Below are positions 21,990 to 29,501 of a stretch of 36,447 bases of DNA, in pieces. The position numbers were made by a program, and so were the translations under genes. Every line of letters begins with the position of its first letter. Positions within the stretch are counted from its first letter, which is position 1. Source of the stretch: UBA4655 sp964585575 (GTDB taxonomy: Bacteria > Planctomycetota > Planctomycetia > Pirellulales > UBA1268); assembly GCA_964585575.1 (NCBI GenBank), contig CAZPEM010000013.1:1-36447 (forward strand). Reading direction: 5' to 3'. The notes under the pieces were generated by a model. That model had not been told where the DNA came from. It was given only the letters and a program-made list of their open reading frames with translations, and did no database searches.

Positions 21990-24179
21990 TCACGGCGAGT
22001 CCGCGGGGCCGATCCGCGACGAATGCTCCATCGGCGCTGCTGCGGCCGAAAAGTCGATGTCGACCCGCTCGGCCGCTCCGTCGATCCGACGGTAGATGTC
22101 GCTCCCCTCGTACCGGCTGCCGGCATCGACCCACTCAACGGCCGGCTCGTAGGCCTCGGGCGTCGCGATACCCGACTGGACGACGAGCGCGGCGGCCTGC
22201 GGCACCGCGAAACGAGATGCCCTGGCCGTGGCGAACAGCGAGGCGAACATGGGCCGTGCCGGGGAGTCGAGCAGACAGACCAGCCCCTCCTTGCAGGCGA
22301 AGTACGAGCGGTCGAGCGAAAGTCTGGCGACCGCCCCGGACGACACTCCTCCCTCGACCACGAGAAATCTGTGAGGCGTGACGATCCGGCTCGACGATGC
22401 CGTCGCCGCGATCTCGCCGGCGCCGACCGCCCGGATCACCGTCGCGTCGCCCGACACCGTCGCCCGCTCGAGCCGGATCACCCGCCGTACCGGTTCCTCC
22501 AGGCCCTCGACGTCGATCACCACGGGCGGCTCACCGGCGAGTTCCGGATCGGCGGCTTCGCCCGGCAGCTCGACGGTCGTGTCACGAAGCTCGAGTTCAC
22601 TCGCCCCCTTCATCGCGAACAGGCTTGCTCCACGCCGGAGAAGCGGCGAATCGCAACGGATGTCGATTCCCTCGATCACCAGGCTTCCCGCCTCGACCGG
22701 GATCAGGGCACGGCCGAACCGCACCCCGACCGGCTCCGGGGCCGCGAGGCTGACGGTGGGCCTGTCTCCCCCGGCGGCCCTGATCACGATCCGTTTGCCT
22801 GATACGGCGAACGACGGCTCGACCCGGACGACGCCGGAATCGATCTCGAGCACGTCGCCGTCCCTGGCCGCCGCCACGGCCTCGGCCAGCCCGCCGACCC
22901 GAGGGCGGATGACCGTGCCCGAAACGGGTGCGAGCTGGACGGGCGGCTGCATGACCGCCGATGACCGCACGTGGCCCTGCCTCCAATAGAGAGCCGCCAC
23001 GATCACCCCGAGTGCCGCGACCGGCACAAGCCAGGGCACGTGGTCGGAGAGCCTCCACGGCCTCGCCGTCGACGGCGGGGGCAGAGCGGCCCGCGGCACC
23101 GCCACGCTGATCCCAAACTCGTTCGCAAGCCCCATGAGGTCGGCCACGAGATCCAGGGGGTGCCGATAGCGGTCTTCGGGCGACTTTTCCATGAGCCGGG
23201 TCACGGCCGCGGCGAGCTTCCGCGGAACGTCGGGCCGGATCTGGCCGATCGGCACCGCCATGTCCTGCTGGTGCTGGAGTAGCTTCTGCACCATGGTCCC
23301 CGCGGCGAAGGGCGGCCTGCCAGCCAGGAGGAAGTAGAGCGTGCAGCCGAGCGAGTAGAGATCGCTCCGGACGTCGGCGCTTCTGGGGTCCCTCGCCTGC
23401 TCCGGCGAAATGTAATCGAACGTTCCGAGCGTCATGCCGCTCACGGTAAGGTCGTTCGTGCCGCCCACCTGGTGGAGCCGGGCGAGTCCCATGTCGACCA
23501 GCTTTGCCTGCCCGTCCGGCGTGACGATGATGTTCGAGGGCTTGATGTCACGGTGGACGACCTCCCGCTCCGACGCGTGCGCGAGAGCCCCCGCGATCTG
23601 CACCGCGATGGCGACCGTTCGGGGAACGTCGAACGGACCGCTTTCCGACACGATCTCCCGCAGATTCCTTCCTTCGATGTACTCGAAGACGATGAAATGC
23701 CATCCACCGTCGTAGCCGACGGCGTGAACGCGGCCGATGTTCTCGTGGTCGAGCCGCGCGGCCGATTGCGCCTCCTGGCGGAAACGCCTCACGACCTCCT
23801 CATCGGCCGACGACTCGGCAAACAGCACCTTGACGGCCACGGTGCGGTCGAGGGTCGTGTCGCGGCCGCGGAACACCGCGCCCATGCCGCCTCCCCCGAC
23901 GAACTGTTCGAGCCGGTAGACGCCGAGGGTCGTTCCCTCGAGCACCCTGCCGACCTCCTGGGCGGCCGCCTGCGTGCGGCGAAAAGGGGGCGTCTGTCCG
24001 CCATGGACCGACGAGCCGGCCGGCGGGGCGAGCGATGCAGCGGCCGCCGCGTGAACCGTCGCGTCGGGGCTCTCGGGGAACCGTTTCAGGACGTGCGTGG
24101 CATCGCCCTGCGCGGCCGCCGCATCGCGTCGCCGCTGCGAGGAAAGGCCCGAGGACGGGGAATCGCTGTCGAGGGGCAT
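21990..24179 (-). CDS. Membrane-anchored Ser/Thr protein kinase with beta-helix-like outer domain
   Basis: The 729-residue product is a Hanks-type kinase. The glycine loop is VGGGGMGAVF (94-103), the ATP lysine Lys117 in VAVKVLF, the catalytic loop HRDIKPSN with Asp211, the metal motif reads Asp229-Met-Gly instead of the usual DFG, and SPEQ follows at 258. One membrane helix lies near 382-398 (VPWLVPVAALGVIVAALYW). The outer part (about 410-729) has repeated short strands such as GDVLEIDSG, KRIVIRAAGG and LVIEGIDIRC, as in right-handed beta helices. The first 80 residues are low-complexity. It probably senses an envelope signal and phosphorylates cytoplasmic targets; the ligand is unknown. 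Confidence 0.88.
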   Translation of the reverse strand: MPLDSDSPSSGLSSQRRRDAAAAQGDATHVLKRFPESPDATVHAAAAASLAPPAGSSVHGGQTPPFRRTQAAAQEVGRVLEGTTLGVYRLEQFVGGGGMGAVFRGRDTTLDRTVAVKVLFAESSADEEVVRRFRQEAQSAARLDHENIGRVHAVGYDGGWHFIVFEYIEGRNLREIVSESGPFDVPRTVAIAVQIAGALAHASEREVVHRDIKPSNIIVTPDGQAKLVDMGLARLHQVGGTNDLTVSGMTLGTFDYISPEQARDPRSADVRSDLYSLGCTLYFLLAGRPPFAAGTMVQKLLQHQQDMAVPIGQIRPDVPRKLAAAVTRLMEKSPEDRYRHPLDLVADLMGLANEFGISVAVPRAALPPPSTARPWRLSDHVPWLVPVAALGVIVAALYWRQGHVRSSAVMQPPVQLAPVSGTVIRPRVGGLAEAVAAARDGDVLEIDSGVVRVEPSFAVSGKRIVIRAAGGDRPTVSLAAPEPVGVRFGRALIPVEAGSLVIEGIDIRCDSPLLRRGASLFAMKGASELELRDTTVELPGEAADPELAGEPPVVIDVEGLEEPVRRVIRLERATVSGDATVIRAVGAGEIAATASSSRIVTPHRFLVVEGGVSSGAVARLSLDRSYFACKEGLVCLLDSPARPMFASLFATARASRFAVPQAAALVVQSGIATPEAYEPAVEWVDAGSRYEGSDIYRRIDGAAERVDIDFSAAAAPMEHSSRIGPADSP

Positions 24180-24295
24180 GCGTCGCTCCGGAATCCGACC
24201 CTAGCACGGTCGGCTCGCGCGGGTCAAACGCCCCGGCGGCCCGCGGCCGCCCCGACGCCCCAGGACATTTGCTTCGAGGCGGTTTTCGGCCGAAC

Positions 24296-24304
24296 TGCTA
24301 GAAT
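24296..24304 (+). promoter_or_regulatory. Extended -10 element upstream of the HdeD-like gene
   Basis: TGCTAGAAT fits the TGnTAnnnT extended -10 pattern. No good -35 box is at the normal distance, as often with extended -10 promoters. Transcription would start near 24311, about 60 bases before the HdeD-like start. It lies in the 192-base gap between divergent genes. Confidence 0.35.
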
Positions 24305-24371
24305 ATCTTTGTGTCTTTCGGCAACGCGAATCGAGCCGTTCTGAGGCTCGCGAACTACGGCGAAAGTCGGC

Positions 24372-24956
24372 ATGCGGATCGAATACGACTCGGAGGCGGG
24401 CGGGGCGGCCCTGGCGGCGAGGGTCTCGCGGTGGAGTCTGATCGTCGGCGGACTGCTCGCGCTGCTCGGTTTCCTTGCCGTGGCGGCCCCCTGGGCGGCA
24501 GCGACCGCGGTGGCGTTGCTCTGCGGCGTCTCGCTCGTGGCGGCGGGGGCGTCGCAGGTCGCGATGACGGCCGGCACGTTCACCTGGCGAGGCTTCTGGC
24601 TCACGCTCGCCTGCGGAGTGCTCTCGATCGTGGCGGGCGTCGGCATGCTCGTGCTTCCGCAGGCGGGAGTCGAGGCGCTGGTGACCTTTCTCGCGATCAT
24701 CCTGCTGTTCGAGGCGGCGGCCAAACTGTCCGCGGTTTTCGTGGTGCCGAGCGGATTCCCCCGGGGATGGCTGCTGCTCGACGGGGCACTGACGGCGTTT
24801 TTGGGGGTGGTCCTGCTCACGGCCAAGCCGGCCGCAGCCGAGGTGCTGCTTGGCCTCTTCGTCGGGGTCAACCTGCTGTCGAGCAGCGCGATGTTTCTCG
24901 GCGCCGCATGGTCGCTCCGCCAGGCAGGAAAGCTTCCCGATGGATTCCGAGACTGA
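24372..24956 (+). CDS. HdeD/DUF308-family membrane protein
   Basis: The 194-residue product has about six membrane helices arranged as three pairs, for example SLIVGGLLALLGFLAVAAPW and LLDGALTAFLGVVLL, with the alternating pattern of the HdeD (DUF308) family. In E. coli HdeD is linked to acid resistance at high cell density; whether this protein does that here is not known. The gene is divergent from the kinase gene and its end overlaps the following small ribbon gene by 17 bases. Confidence 0.82.
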   Translation: MRIEYDSEAGGAALAARVSRWSLIVGGLLALLGFLAVAAPWAAATAVALLCGVSLVAAGASQVAMTAGTFTWRGFWLTLACGVLSIVAGVGMLVLPQAGVEALVTFLAIILLFEAAAKLSAVFVVPSGFPRGWLLLDGALTAFLGVVLLTAKPAAAEVLLGLFVGVNLLSSSAMFLGAAWSLRQAGKLPDGFRD

Positions 24957-25119
24957 TCGGACGGCGAAGTCCGCCGAGCTCCGCGATGAGTCGGGGGCGT
25001 GCCCCACCCGTCCGGCTTGTCCGGCCTGCGGCGGCGCACTCGTCGAGATTCGCGCCAAGCTGCAGTGCAGCCGCTGCCACACGATCTGCGAGACCTGCTG
25101 CGAGGGCGGCCCTGGATAG
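24940..25119 (+). CDS. Small cysteine-rich ribbon protein
   Basis: The 59-residue product has C27-x2-C30 and C43-x2-C46, then C50-x2-CC53-54 (CPACGGALVEIRAKLQCSRC, ICETCCEGG), enough for two metal sites or a treble-clef ribbon. The ATG at 24940 overlaps the end of the HdeD-like gene by 17 bases in another frame, with AGGAA 8 bases upstream. It is likely co-translated with it. The function is unknown; the conserved spacing argues against a chance frame. Confidence 0.72.
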   Translation: MDSETDRTAKSAELRDESGACPTRPACPACGGALVEIRAKLQCSRCHTICETCCEGGPG

Positions 25120-25192
25120 CCGCACGATAAGGCCTGCGGGCAACCGGTGGCCCGGGCACGCCGTCTGCGGCGTCCGCCTCACTCCGGCCGGC

Positions 25193-25420
25193 TCACAGCC
25201 CCTCGGCCCGCCACCTCGCCTCGACCATGTCGGCCATCTCCCGGGCCTGGTCCTCGAGTTCCTCGAGGAGTTCGAGGTTCTCGTCGTCGCTCGCCCGCCT
25301 CGCGAGAAAGAGCAGGTAATTGGCCTCGTTTCGCCATGCCTTCAGCCAGTCGGGCCGGGTCGAGACGGGCCGGTAGATCAGGCTCTCGAGTCGGAGGAAC
25401 TCATCCCCGGAAAGCGTCAT
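25193..25420 (-). CDS. Small acidic helical protein, unknown function
   Basis: The 75-residue product reads as a largely helical chain (FLRLESLIYRPVSTRPDWLK, then ENLELLEELEDQAREMADM). The ATG at 25420 has GAGAGGAG about 7 bases upstream on the minus strand, which decides it over an in-frame codon at 25459. It has no signal peptide or membrane segment. It lies convergent to the ribbon gene and divergent from tRNA-Arg. No family is recognised. Confidence 0.6.
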   Translation of the reverse strand: MTLSGDEFLRLESLIYRPVSTRPDWLKAWRNEANYLLFLARRASDDENLELLEELEDQAREMADMVEARWRAEGL

Positions 25421-25485
25421 TTTCCACTCCTCTCGCTCGGACCGGTCATGCCGCCTCACCTACCCCATGGTAAAAATGTGTTCTC

Positions 25486-25559
25486 GCGCCCGTAGCTCAG
25501 TTGGATAGAGCATGGGATTTCTAATCCCAGGGTCGCTGGTTCGAGTCCAGCCGGGCGTA
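25486..25559 (+). tRNA. tRNA-Arg (anticodon UCU)
   Basis: The cloverleaf is complete. The acceptor stem GCGCCCG pairs with CGGGCGT (with a G-U first pair), the D arm is GCTCAGTTGGATAGAGC, and the anticodon arm is TGGGA-TTTCTAA-TCCCA with TCT at the anticodon. The T arm is GCTGG-TTCGAGT-CCAGC and the discriminator is A. CCA is not encoded. It reads the rare AGA/AGG codons. A strong terminator follows at 25577. Confidence 0.97.
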
Positions 25560-25576
25560 CTTGACCGGGGGTAATT

Positions 25577-25611
25577 GAAAAGCACGGGGAAACCGGTGCT
25601 TTTCTCATTTT
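25577..25611 (+). terminator. Rho-independent terminator after tRNA-Arg
   Basis: GAAAAGCAC (25577-25585) pairs with GTGCTTTTC (25596-25604), extended by GG/CC with one bulge, and is followed by TCATTTT. This ends the tRNA transcript about 18 bases after the mature 3' end. Confidence 0.8.
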
Positions 25612-25808
25612 GGGCGATCTCGCATATGTGCCTGGAATCATTTTGGCCATCCGGCGACCCGACCTCCAAGCGGCGTGGGAGCCGCCGGCACCGCCAAAGC
25701 GTCGGGCGGCCTCGCGCGGTGTATTCATGCTGCCGCTTGTCGATTGGGCCCTCGCCGCTACGGTTCTTCGGTTGTCCGCTTCCTTGTTCATCCTTCAAAG
25801 GAGTTGCA

Positions 25809-26306
25809 ATGACGTTTCCCAGACTCATCGCCGGCTTGACTGCGGCTGTTCTCGTGTTTGCCACCACTCCATCCGTCAAGGCCGCCGATATCGTCGAAAC
25901 GGCCGTCGGTGCCGGAACGTTCAAGACGTTGGCGGCGGCTCTGGGAGCGGCCGAACTCGTCGATACGCTCAAGGGAGCCGGGCCGTTCACGGTGTTCGCG
26001 CCGACAGACGATGCATTTGCGAAGCTTCCCGCGGGAACGGTCGAATCCCTCCTGAAGCCCGAAAACAAGGAGAAGCTGAAGGCGGTCCTTCTCCTTCACG
26101 TCGTTCCGGGATCGGTCATGGCGGCCGATGTGGTGAAACTCAAGGAAGCCAAGACCGCCGGCGGCGGTTTGGTCAAGGTTTCCGTTTCCACGGATGACGG
26201 CGTGAAGGTCGGCACCGCCAAGGGCATGAGCAAGGTAACGAAGACCGACATCAAGGCCAGCAACGGAGTCATCCATGTGATCGACGCCGTGATTCTCCCG
26301 GAATGA
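25809..26306 (+). CDS. Secreted fasciclin (FAS1) domain protein
   Basis: The 165-residue product has a signal peptide (RLIAGLTAAVLVFATTPSVK, cleavage near residue 25) and one FAS1 domain filling the rest. The H1 motif is FTVFAPTDDAFAKLPAGTV and the H2 motif is NGVIHVIDAVILP near the end. FAS1 proteins act in adhesion at the cell surface or matrix. AAAGGAG lies 5-6 bases before the ATG at 25809, deciding the start. The gene is insulated by the tRNA terminator upstream and a strong terminator downstream, so it is probably a single-gene unit. The intact tRNA-Arg and a tRNA remnant flank it, hinting at acquisition with a small island. Confidence 0.92.
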   Translation: MTFPRLIAGLTAAVLVFATTPSVKAADIVETAVGAGTFKTLAAALGAAELVDTLKGAGPFTVFAPTDDAFAKLPAGTVESLLKPENKEKLKAVLLLHVVPGSVMAADVVKLKEAKTAGGGLVKVSVSTDDGVKVGTAKGMSKVTKTDIKASNGVIHVIDAVILPE

Positions 26307-26340
26307 TCTGATCGCGGTCGATGGTCACCTGCCCGATTCG

Positions 26341-26377
26341 GCACCCCGCACGTTTCTGCGTGCGGGGTGCTTGTTTT
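26341..26377 (+). terminator. Strong terminator after the fasciclin gene
   Basis: GCACCCCGCACG (26341-26352) and CGTGCGGGGTGC (26359-26370) form a perfect 12-bp stem around TTTCTG, followed by TTGTTTT. This is the clearest intrinsic terminator in the window. Confidence 0.9.
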
Positions 26378-26470
26378 GCTCGCCGGCCGTGCCCTACGGC
26401 CGATCGCCGTTCCTGGGCAACGTGGTTTGCCGTTGCACGATCACCGCCCCGCCGCAGCGAACGCTCGAAA

Positions 26471-26553
26471 GCGTCGGCTTTGGCAGGATCGGCGCGGCTG
26501 CGGAGGCGGAGTTTCTCGTCCTGGGGTCGCTGGTGCGAACTCGGCCCGACGTG
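26471..26553 (+). pseudogene. Degenerate tRNA-Arg-like remnant
   Basis: From 26512 to 26553, 42 bases align without gaps to the 3' part of the intact tRNA-Arg at 25518-25559, with 30 identities including TTTCT of the anticodon loop and an exact GGGTCGCTGGT. The T arm (GCTGG-TGCGAAC-TCGGC) still pairs with wobbles, and GCGTCGG at 26471-26477 can pair with CCGACGT at 26546-26552. The 5' half is nine bases too long and has no D arm, and the anticodon stem has a mismatch, so it should not function. It may be a dead tRNA copy or the distal att site of a decayed island. Confidence 0.45.
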
Positions 26554-26661
26554 CGCGATTTCCGTGGGTCCGGCGAACATGTCTTGCCGGCATGCGTACC
26601 ATTTCCCAACGGCTGCCCGACCGAAACGAGGGCAGCCGACACCAGGCATGGAGGCATTACG

Positions 26662-26832
26662 ATGGACCCCCATTTCAGGGAATATCTGGCCGCGGTCGCC
26701 GGCATGCAGGACGTGTACGGCTTCGATGACGAACCCGCGGAGATCGGGGTGACGGACATCCGAAGCGACTCCGCCCTCGAGGGCCTGCCAGCGGGCGGCG
26801 AGGCGATTCCGACCGGCGTCGGCTGCGGTTGA
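26662..26832 (+). CDS. Small orphan protein
   Basis: The 56-residue product begins MDPHFREYLAAVAGMQDVYG and is acidic and glycine-rich towards the end, with no signal peptide or membrane segment. GGAGG lies 7 bases before the ATG (26650-26654), which supports a real start. The frame continues upstream to 26371 but that part overlaps the tRNA remnant and is not coding-like. No family is recognised. The 26307-26661 gap before it holds the terminator and the tRNA remnant and nothing else that I can see. Confidence 0.45.
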   Translation: MDPHFREYLAAVAGMQDVYGFDDEPAEIGVTDIRSDSALEGLPAGGEAIPTGVGCG

Positions 26833-26876
26833 ACACGATTCGAACACGACTCGACTCGAATACAACACGATTCGAA
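26832..26876. repeat. Short AACACGATTCGAA repeats
   Basis: AACACGATTCGAA occurs at 26832-26844 and again at 26864-26876, with a related AACACGACTCGA starting at 26843. Each exact copy includes the palindrome TTCGAA. The cluster lies in the 127-base gap between two small genes, about 85 bases before the next start, a suitable place for operator sites, though slippage could also explain it. Confidence 0.5.
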
Positions 26877-26959
26877 ATACGTTGGGAGTACAACCTGGTT
26901 TCCGGGTCCGTGCAGGCTGCAGCAGCCGCTCGGACAGCGGTTTCCGAAAGGAGGGTGGC

Positions 26960-27178
26960 ATGGATCGCGAGGATTTGATCGTGCTGTGCAATCGGTTCGT
27001 CCGTCGCCGGCTCGAAGCCCGCGGGGACGATCGACCGCCGGTCTGGGACATCGTGCAGAGCTATCGCCAGGGGGAGATCAGCGAAAGCGAGAAAAACTCG
27101 TTGCTCGCGCTCGTGAGCGACCCCGACGAGGACGAGGTCGCGGGCTGCATGGAGGATGCCCCGGGCATCGACTGGTAG
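26960..27178 (+). CDS. Small acidic protein, unknown function
   Basis: The 72-residue product starts DREDLIVLCNRFVRRRLEAR and ends with an acidic stretch (SDPDEDEVAGCMEDAPGIDW). AAGGAGG lies 6 bases before the ATG, a near-ideal binding site. It is cytoplasmic by lack of a signal. It may be regulated through the AACACGATTCGAA repeats upstream. No family is recognised, and nothing in its neighbours suggests a role. Confidence 0.6.
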   Translation: MDREDLIVLCNRFVRRRLEARGDDRPPVWDIVQSYRQGEISESEKNSLLALVSDPDEDEVAGCMEDAPGIDW

Positions 27179-27235
27179 CGTCGCCCCGGCAAGAAGGGCA
27201 AACTGCGAGGCCCGTCGTCGAAAGATCCGACGACC

Positions 27236-28111
27236 GTGGCGAACGTGCCGATTGAGAGCGTGGTGACGACGATCGAGACGGGACTCCGCTGCATCGGATG
27301 GGTCGCGGCCGTGATGATGGCTGCCGGAGGCATGTATCTGCGCGCGTGCCGCGGCGAGGGGTGGCCCGAATTGAACACCGACCGCGATGCGTTCACGCCA
27401 TCCACGTTCTGCGTTGATGCGGGGCACTTCCTCGCCGAGGTCTCGCACGTCTACATCGAGAACCGTTCCGGCAGGCCGACCAACAGCTATCCGGAGCTCT
27501 TGGTGCGGCGTGGGATCACCGACCGGCTCGAATGGCGGTTCGGGGCAAATTACGCCGTCAACTCCCAGGGGAGCGTCGTCACGAGCGTCGAAGCGGGCGA
27601 GGTCGACGAGCCCGGCCGGACCTCCCACGAATCGAGCGTGCTCTACGGGCTCAAGGCATCGCTCTCCGATCAGAACGGCCTCATTCCGCAGTCATGCTTC
27701 ATCATGGAGGGGGACACGCCGATCAAGGCGGAACACTACGGCACGGTGCCGATCGCGACGGCCGTCGCCGGCTGGGAACTGCCGATCTCGTTCCCCTCCC
27801 GCGAGAAGTTTCCTTGGCGGCTCGACACCGCCCTGCGGTACTCGTATGTCGAGGGGAAGGAGGCGTGGTTCAGCCGCTGGGGCCCTTCGGCGGTGCTCCG
27901 CATGCCGGTCACCGACCGCTTCGAGACCCATGCGGAGTGGTTTGGGACGTTCTCCGACGGACTCGCCAGGAACACCAGCCGCCCCTTCTTCAGCCCAGGC
28001 TTCCACTACGTGCTCACGCAGCGGTTCGAGATCGGCCTTCGCGTCGGCTGGGGCCTCACCCGCGACGCGGCCAACTTCTTCTCGGACGCCGGATGCGCGT
28101 TGAAGTATTGA
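27236..28111 (+). CDS. Predicted outer-membrane beta-barrel (phenol MetA-degradation type)
   Basis: The product is up to 291 residues. After an N-terminal hydrophobic stretch (IGWVAAVMMAAGGMYLRA), it shows alternating strands such as YPELLVRRGITDRLEWRFGA, LRYSYVEGKEAWFSRW and FHYVLTQRFEIGLRVGWGLT, ending in an aromatic-rich barrel terminus near LKY. This resembles the transporter/MetA-pathway family (Phenol_MetA_deg), outer-membrane proteins of unproven role. The start is uncertain: GTG at 27236 has a weak binding site, and an ATG near 27314 would also leave a signal. It converges on lpdA with 6 bases between stops. Confidence 0.7.
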   Translation: MANVPIESVVTTIETGLRCIGWVAAVMMAAGGMYLRACRGEGWPELNTDRDAFTPSTFCVDAGHFLAEVSHVYIENRSGRPTNSYPELLVRRGITDRLEWRFGANYAVNSQGSVVTSVEAGEVDEPGRTSHESSVLYGLKASLSDQNGLIPQSCFIMEGDTPIKAEHYGTVPIATAVAGWELPISFPSREKFPWRLDTALRYSYVEGKEAWFSRWGPSAVLRMPVTDRFETHAEWFGTFSDGLARNTSRPFFSPGFHYVLTQRFEIGLRVGWGLTRDAANFFSDAGCALKY

Positions 28112-28117
28112 ACGACG

Positions 28118-29500
28118 TCACATGTGGATGGCGGTGCCGGAAACCGCCATCGCGGCTTCCTTGAGCGCCTCCGGAAGCGTGGGATGCGCGTGGCAGACCC
28201 TGGCGATGTCCTCGGCCGTGGCGCCAAAATTCATCGCCGCCGCCGCCTCGCCGATGAGATCTCCTGCCGCGGGCCCGATGATGTGCACGCCGAGCACCCG
28301 GTCGGTGGCGGCGTCGGCGAGCACCTTCACCTTCCCGGTCGTCTCGTTGATCGTGCGGGCCCGTCCGTTGGCACGGAACGGGAACACACCCTTCTTGAAG
28401 GCGACGCCCGCCGCGACGAGCTGCTCCTCCGTCCGGCCGACCGCGGCGATCTCCGGATGCGTGAAGACCACGGCCGGCACGAGGTCGTAGTCAACATGGC
28501 ACCATCCCCCGTCCATGCCGTCGATGCAGGCGACGCCATCCTCCTCGGCCCTGTGGGCGAGCATCGGCCCGGGCACGCAGTCGCCGATCGCGAAGACGCC
28601 CTGCGCCGTCGTGCGGAACCGCTCGTCCACCGGGATGAAGCCCTTCGCATCGACCGTGATCCCGACCGTCTCCAGCCCGATTCCATCGGTCGCGGGCCGC
28701 CGGCCGGTCGCCGCAAGCACCCGATCGCAGCGGATCGGCGGCTTCCCCTCCACCTCGACCAGGCAGCCGTCGCCATCCGCCCGTGCCGTCTTCACCTTCG
28801 CCCCGAGATGGATCTCGAGCCCCTGCTTGCGGAAGAGCGACAACGCCTCCGACGCAATCTCGCCGTCGATTCCGAGCAGCACCCGTTCGGCGAACTCGAG
28901 CACCGTCACCTTCGATCCCAGCCGCCGCCAGACGCTGCCGAGCTCGAGGCCGATGTAGCCTCCACCGATCACGACCAGGTGGGCCGGAACCGCGTCGAAC
29001 GAGAGGGCCTCGGTGGACGTGCCGACGAACGTGCCGTCGACCTCGACGCCCGGCAGCACGACGCTCCGGCTTCCGACCGCGATCACGACCCGCGCCGCCT
29101 CGTGGACGACGACCGAGCCGTCCGCGGCCGCAACCTCAACCCTGCCCGGTCCGGCGAGGCGGCCGGTGCCGGAGAGCCTCGCGACCTTGTTCTTCGCCAG
29201 CAGCGCGTCGATCCCCTTCGCGAGCGTGCCGACCACCTCCGCCTTCCTGCGCATCATCGCAGGCAGGTCGAGCGAGACGCCGGCCACGCGGACCCCGTGA
29301 ACGGCGAGTTCGCCTTGGGCGAGCTCGTACTTGTGGCTCGACTCCAGAAGAGCCTTCGACGGGATGCAGCCGACCCGCAGGCAGGTGCCGCCGAGCTGGG
29401 GCTCTTTCTCGACCACCGCCGCCTTCCAGCCACGCTGCGCCGCTCGGATCGCGGCGACGTAGCCGCCCGGCCCGCCGCCGATCACGATCAGGTCGAACAC
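28118..29500 (-). CDS. lpdA: Dihydrolipoyl dehydrogenase (E3)
   Basis: E3 reoxidises the dihydrolipoyl arms of 2-oxoacid dehydrogenase complexes with NAD+. The 460-residue protein has the FAD motif VIGGGPGGYVAA, the redox disulfide Cys40-Cys45 in GGTCLRVGCIPSKALL, the NAD motif VVIGGGYIGLELG, and the C-terminal His439/Glu444 pair in HAHPTLPE. The GTG start at 29500 follows the sucB stop after a single base, so it is translated from the same message. It is the only E3 in the operon and should serve both the pyruvate and the 2-oxoglutarate complexes. Confidence 0.96.
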   Translation of the reverse strand: MFDLIVIGGGPGGYVAAIRAAQRGWKAAVVEKEPQLGGTCLRVGCIPSKALLESSHKYELAQGELAVHGVRVAGVSLDLPAMMRRKAEVVGTLAKGIDALLAKNKVARLSGTGRLAGPGRVEVAAADGSVVVHEAARVVIAVGSRSVVLPGVEVDGTFVGTSTEALSFDAVPAHLVVIGGGYIGLELGSVWRRLGSKVTVLEFAERVLLGIDGEIASEALSLFRKQGLEIHLGAKVKTARADGDGCLVEVEGKPPIRCDRVLAATGRRPATDGIGLETVGITVDAKGFIPVDERFRTTAQGVFAIGDCVPGPMLAHRAEEDGVACIDGMDGGWCHVDYDLVPAVVFTHPEIAAVGRTEEQLVAAGVAFKKGVFPFRANGRARTINETTGKVKVLADAATDRVLGVHIIGPAAGDLIGEAAAAMNFGATAEDIARVCHAHPTLPEALKEAAMAVSGTAIHM

Positions 29501-29501
29501 G

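Noticed and set aside
26471..26553. A second functional tRNA
   Set aside because: There is no D arm, the 5' half is nine bases too long and the anticodon stem has a mismatch, so it is listed as a remnant.
26371..26661. A longer version (153 residues) of the small orphan protein
   Set aside because: The upstream part runs through the tail of the terminator and the tRNA remnant; the binding site at 26650 supports the shorter form.
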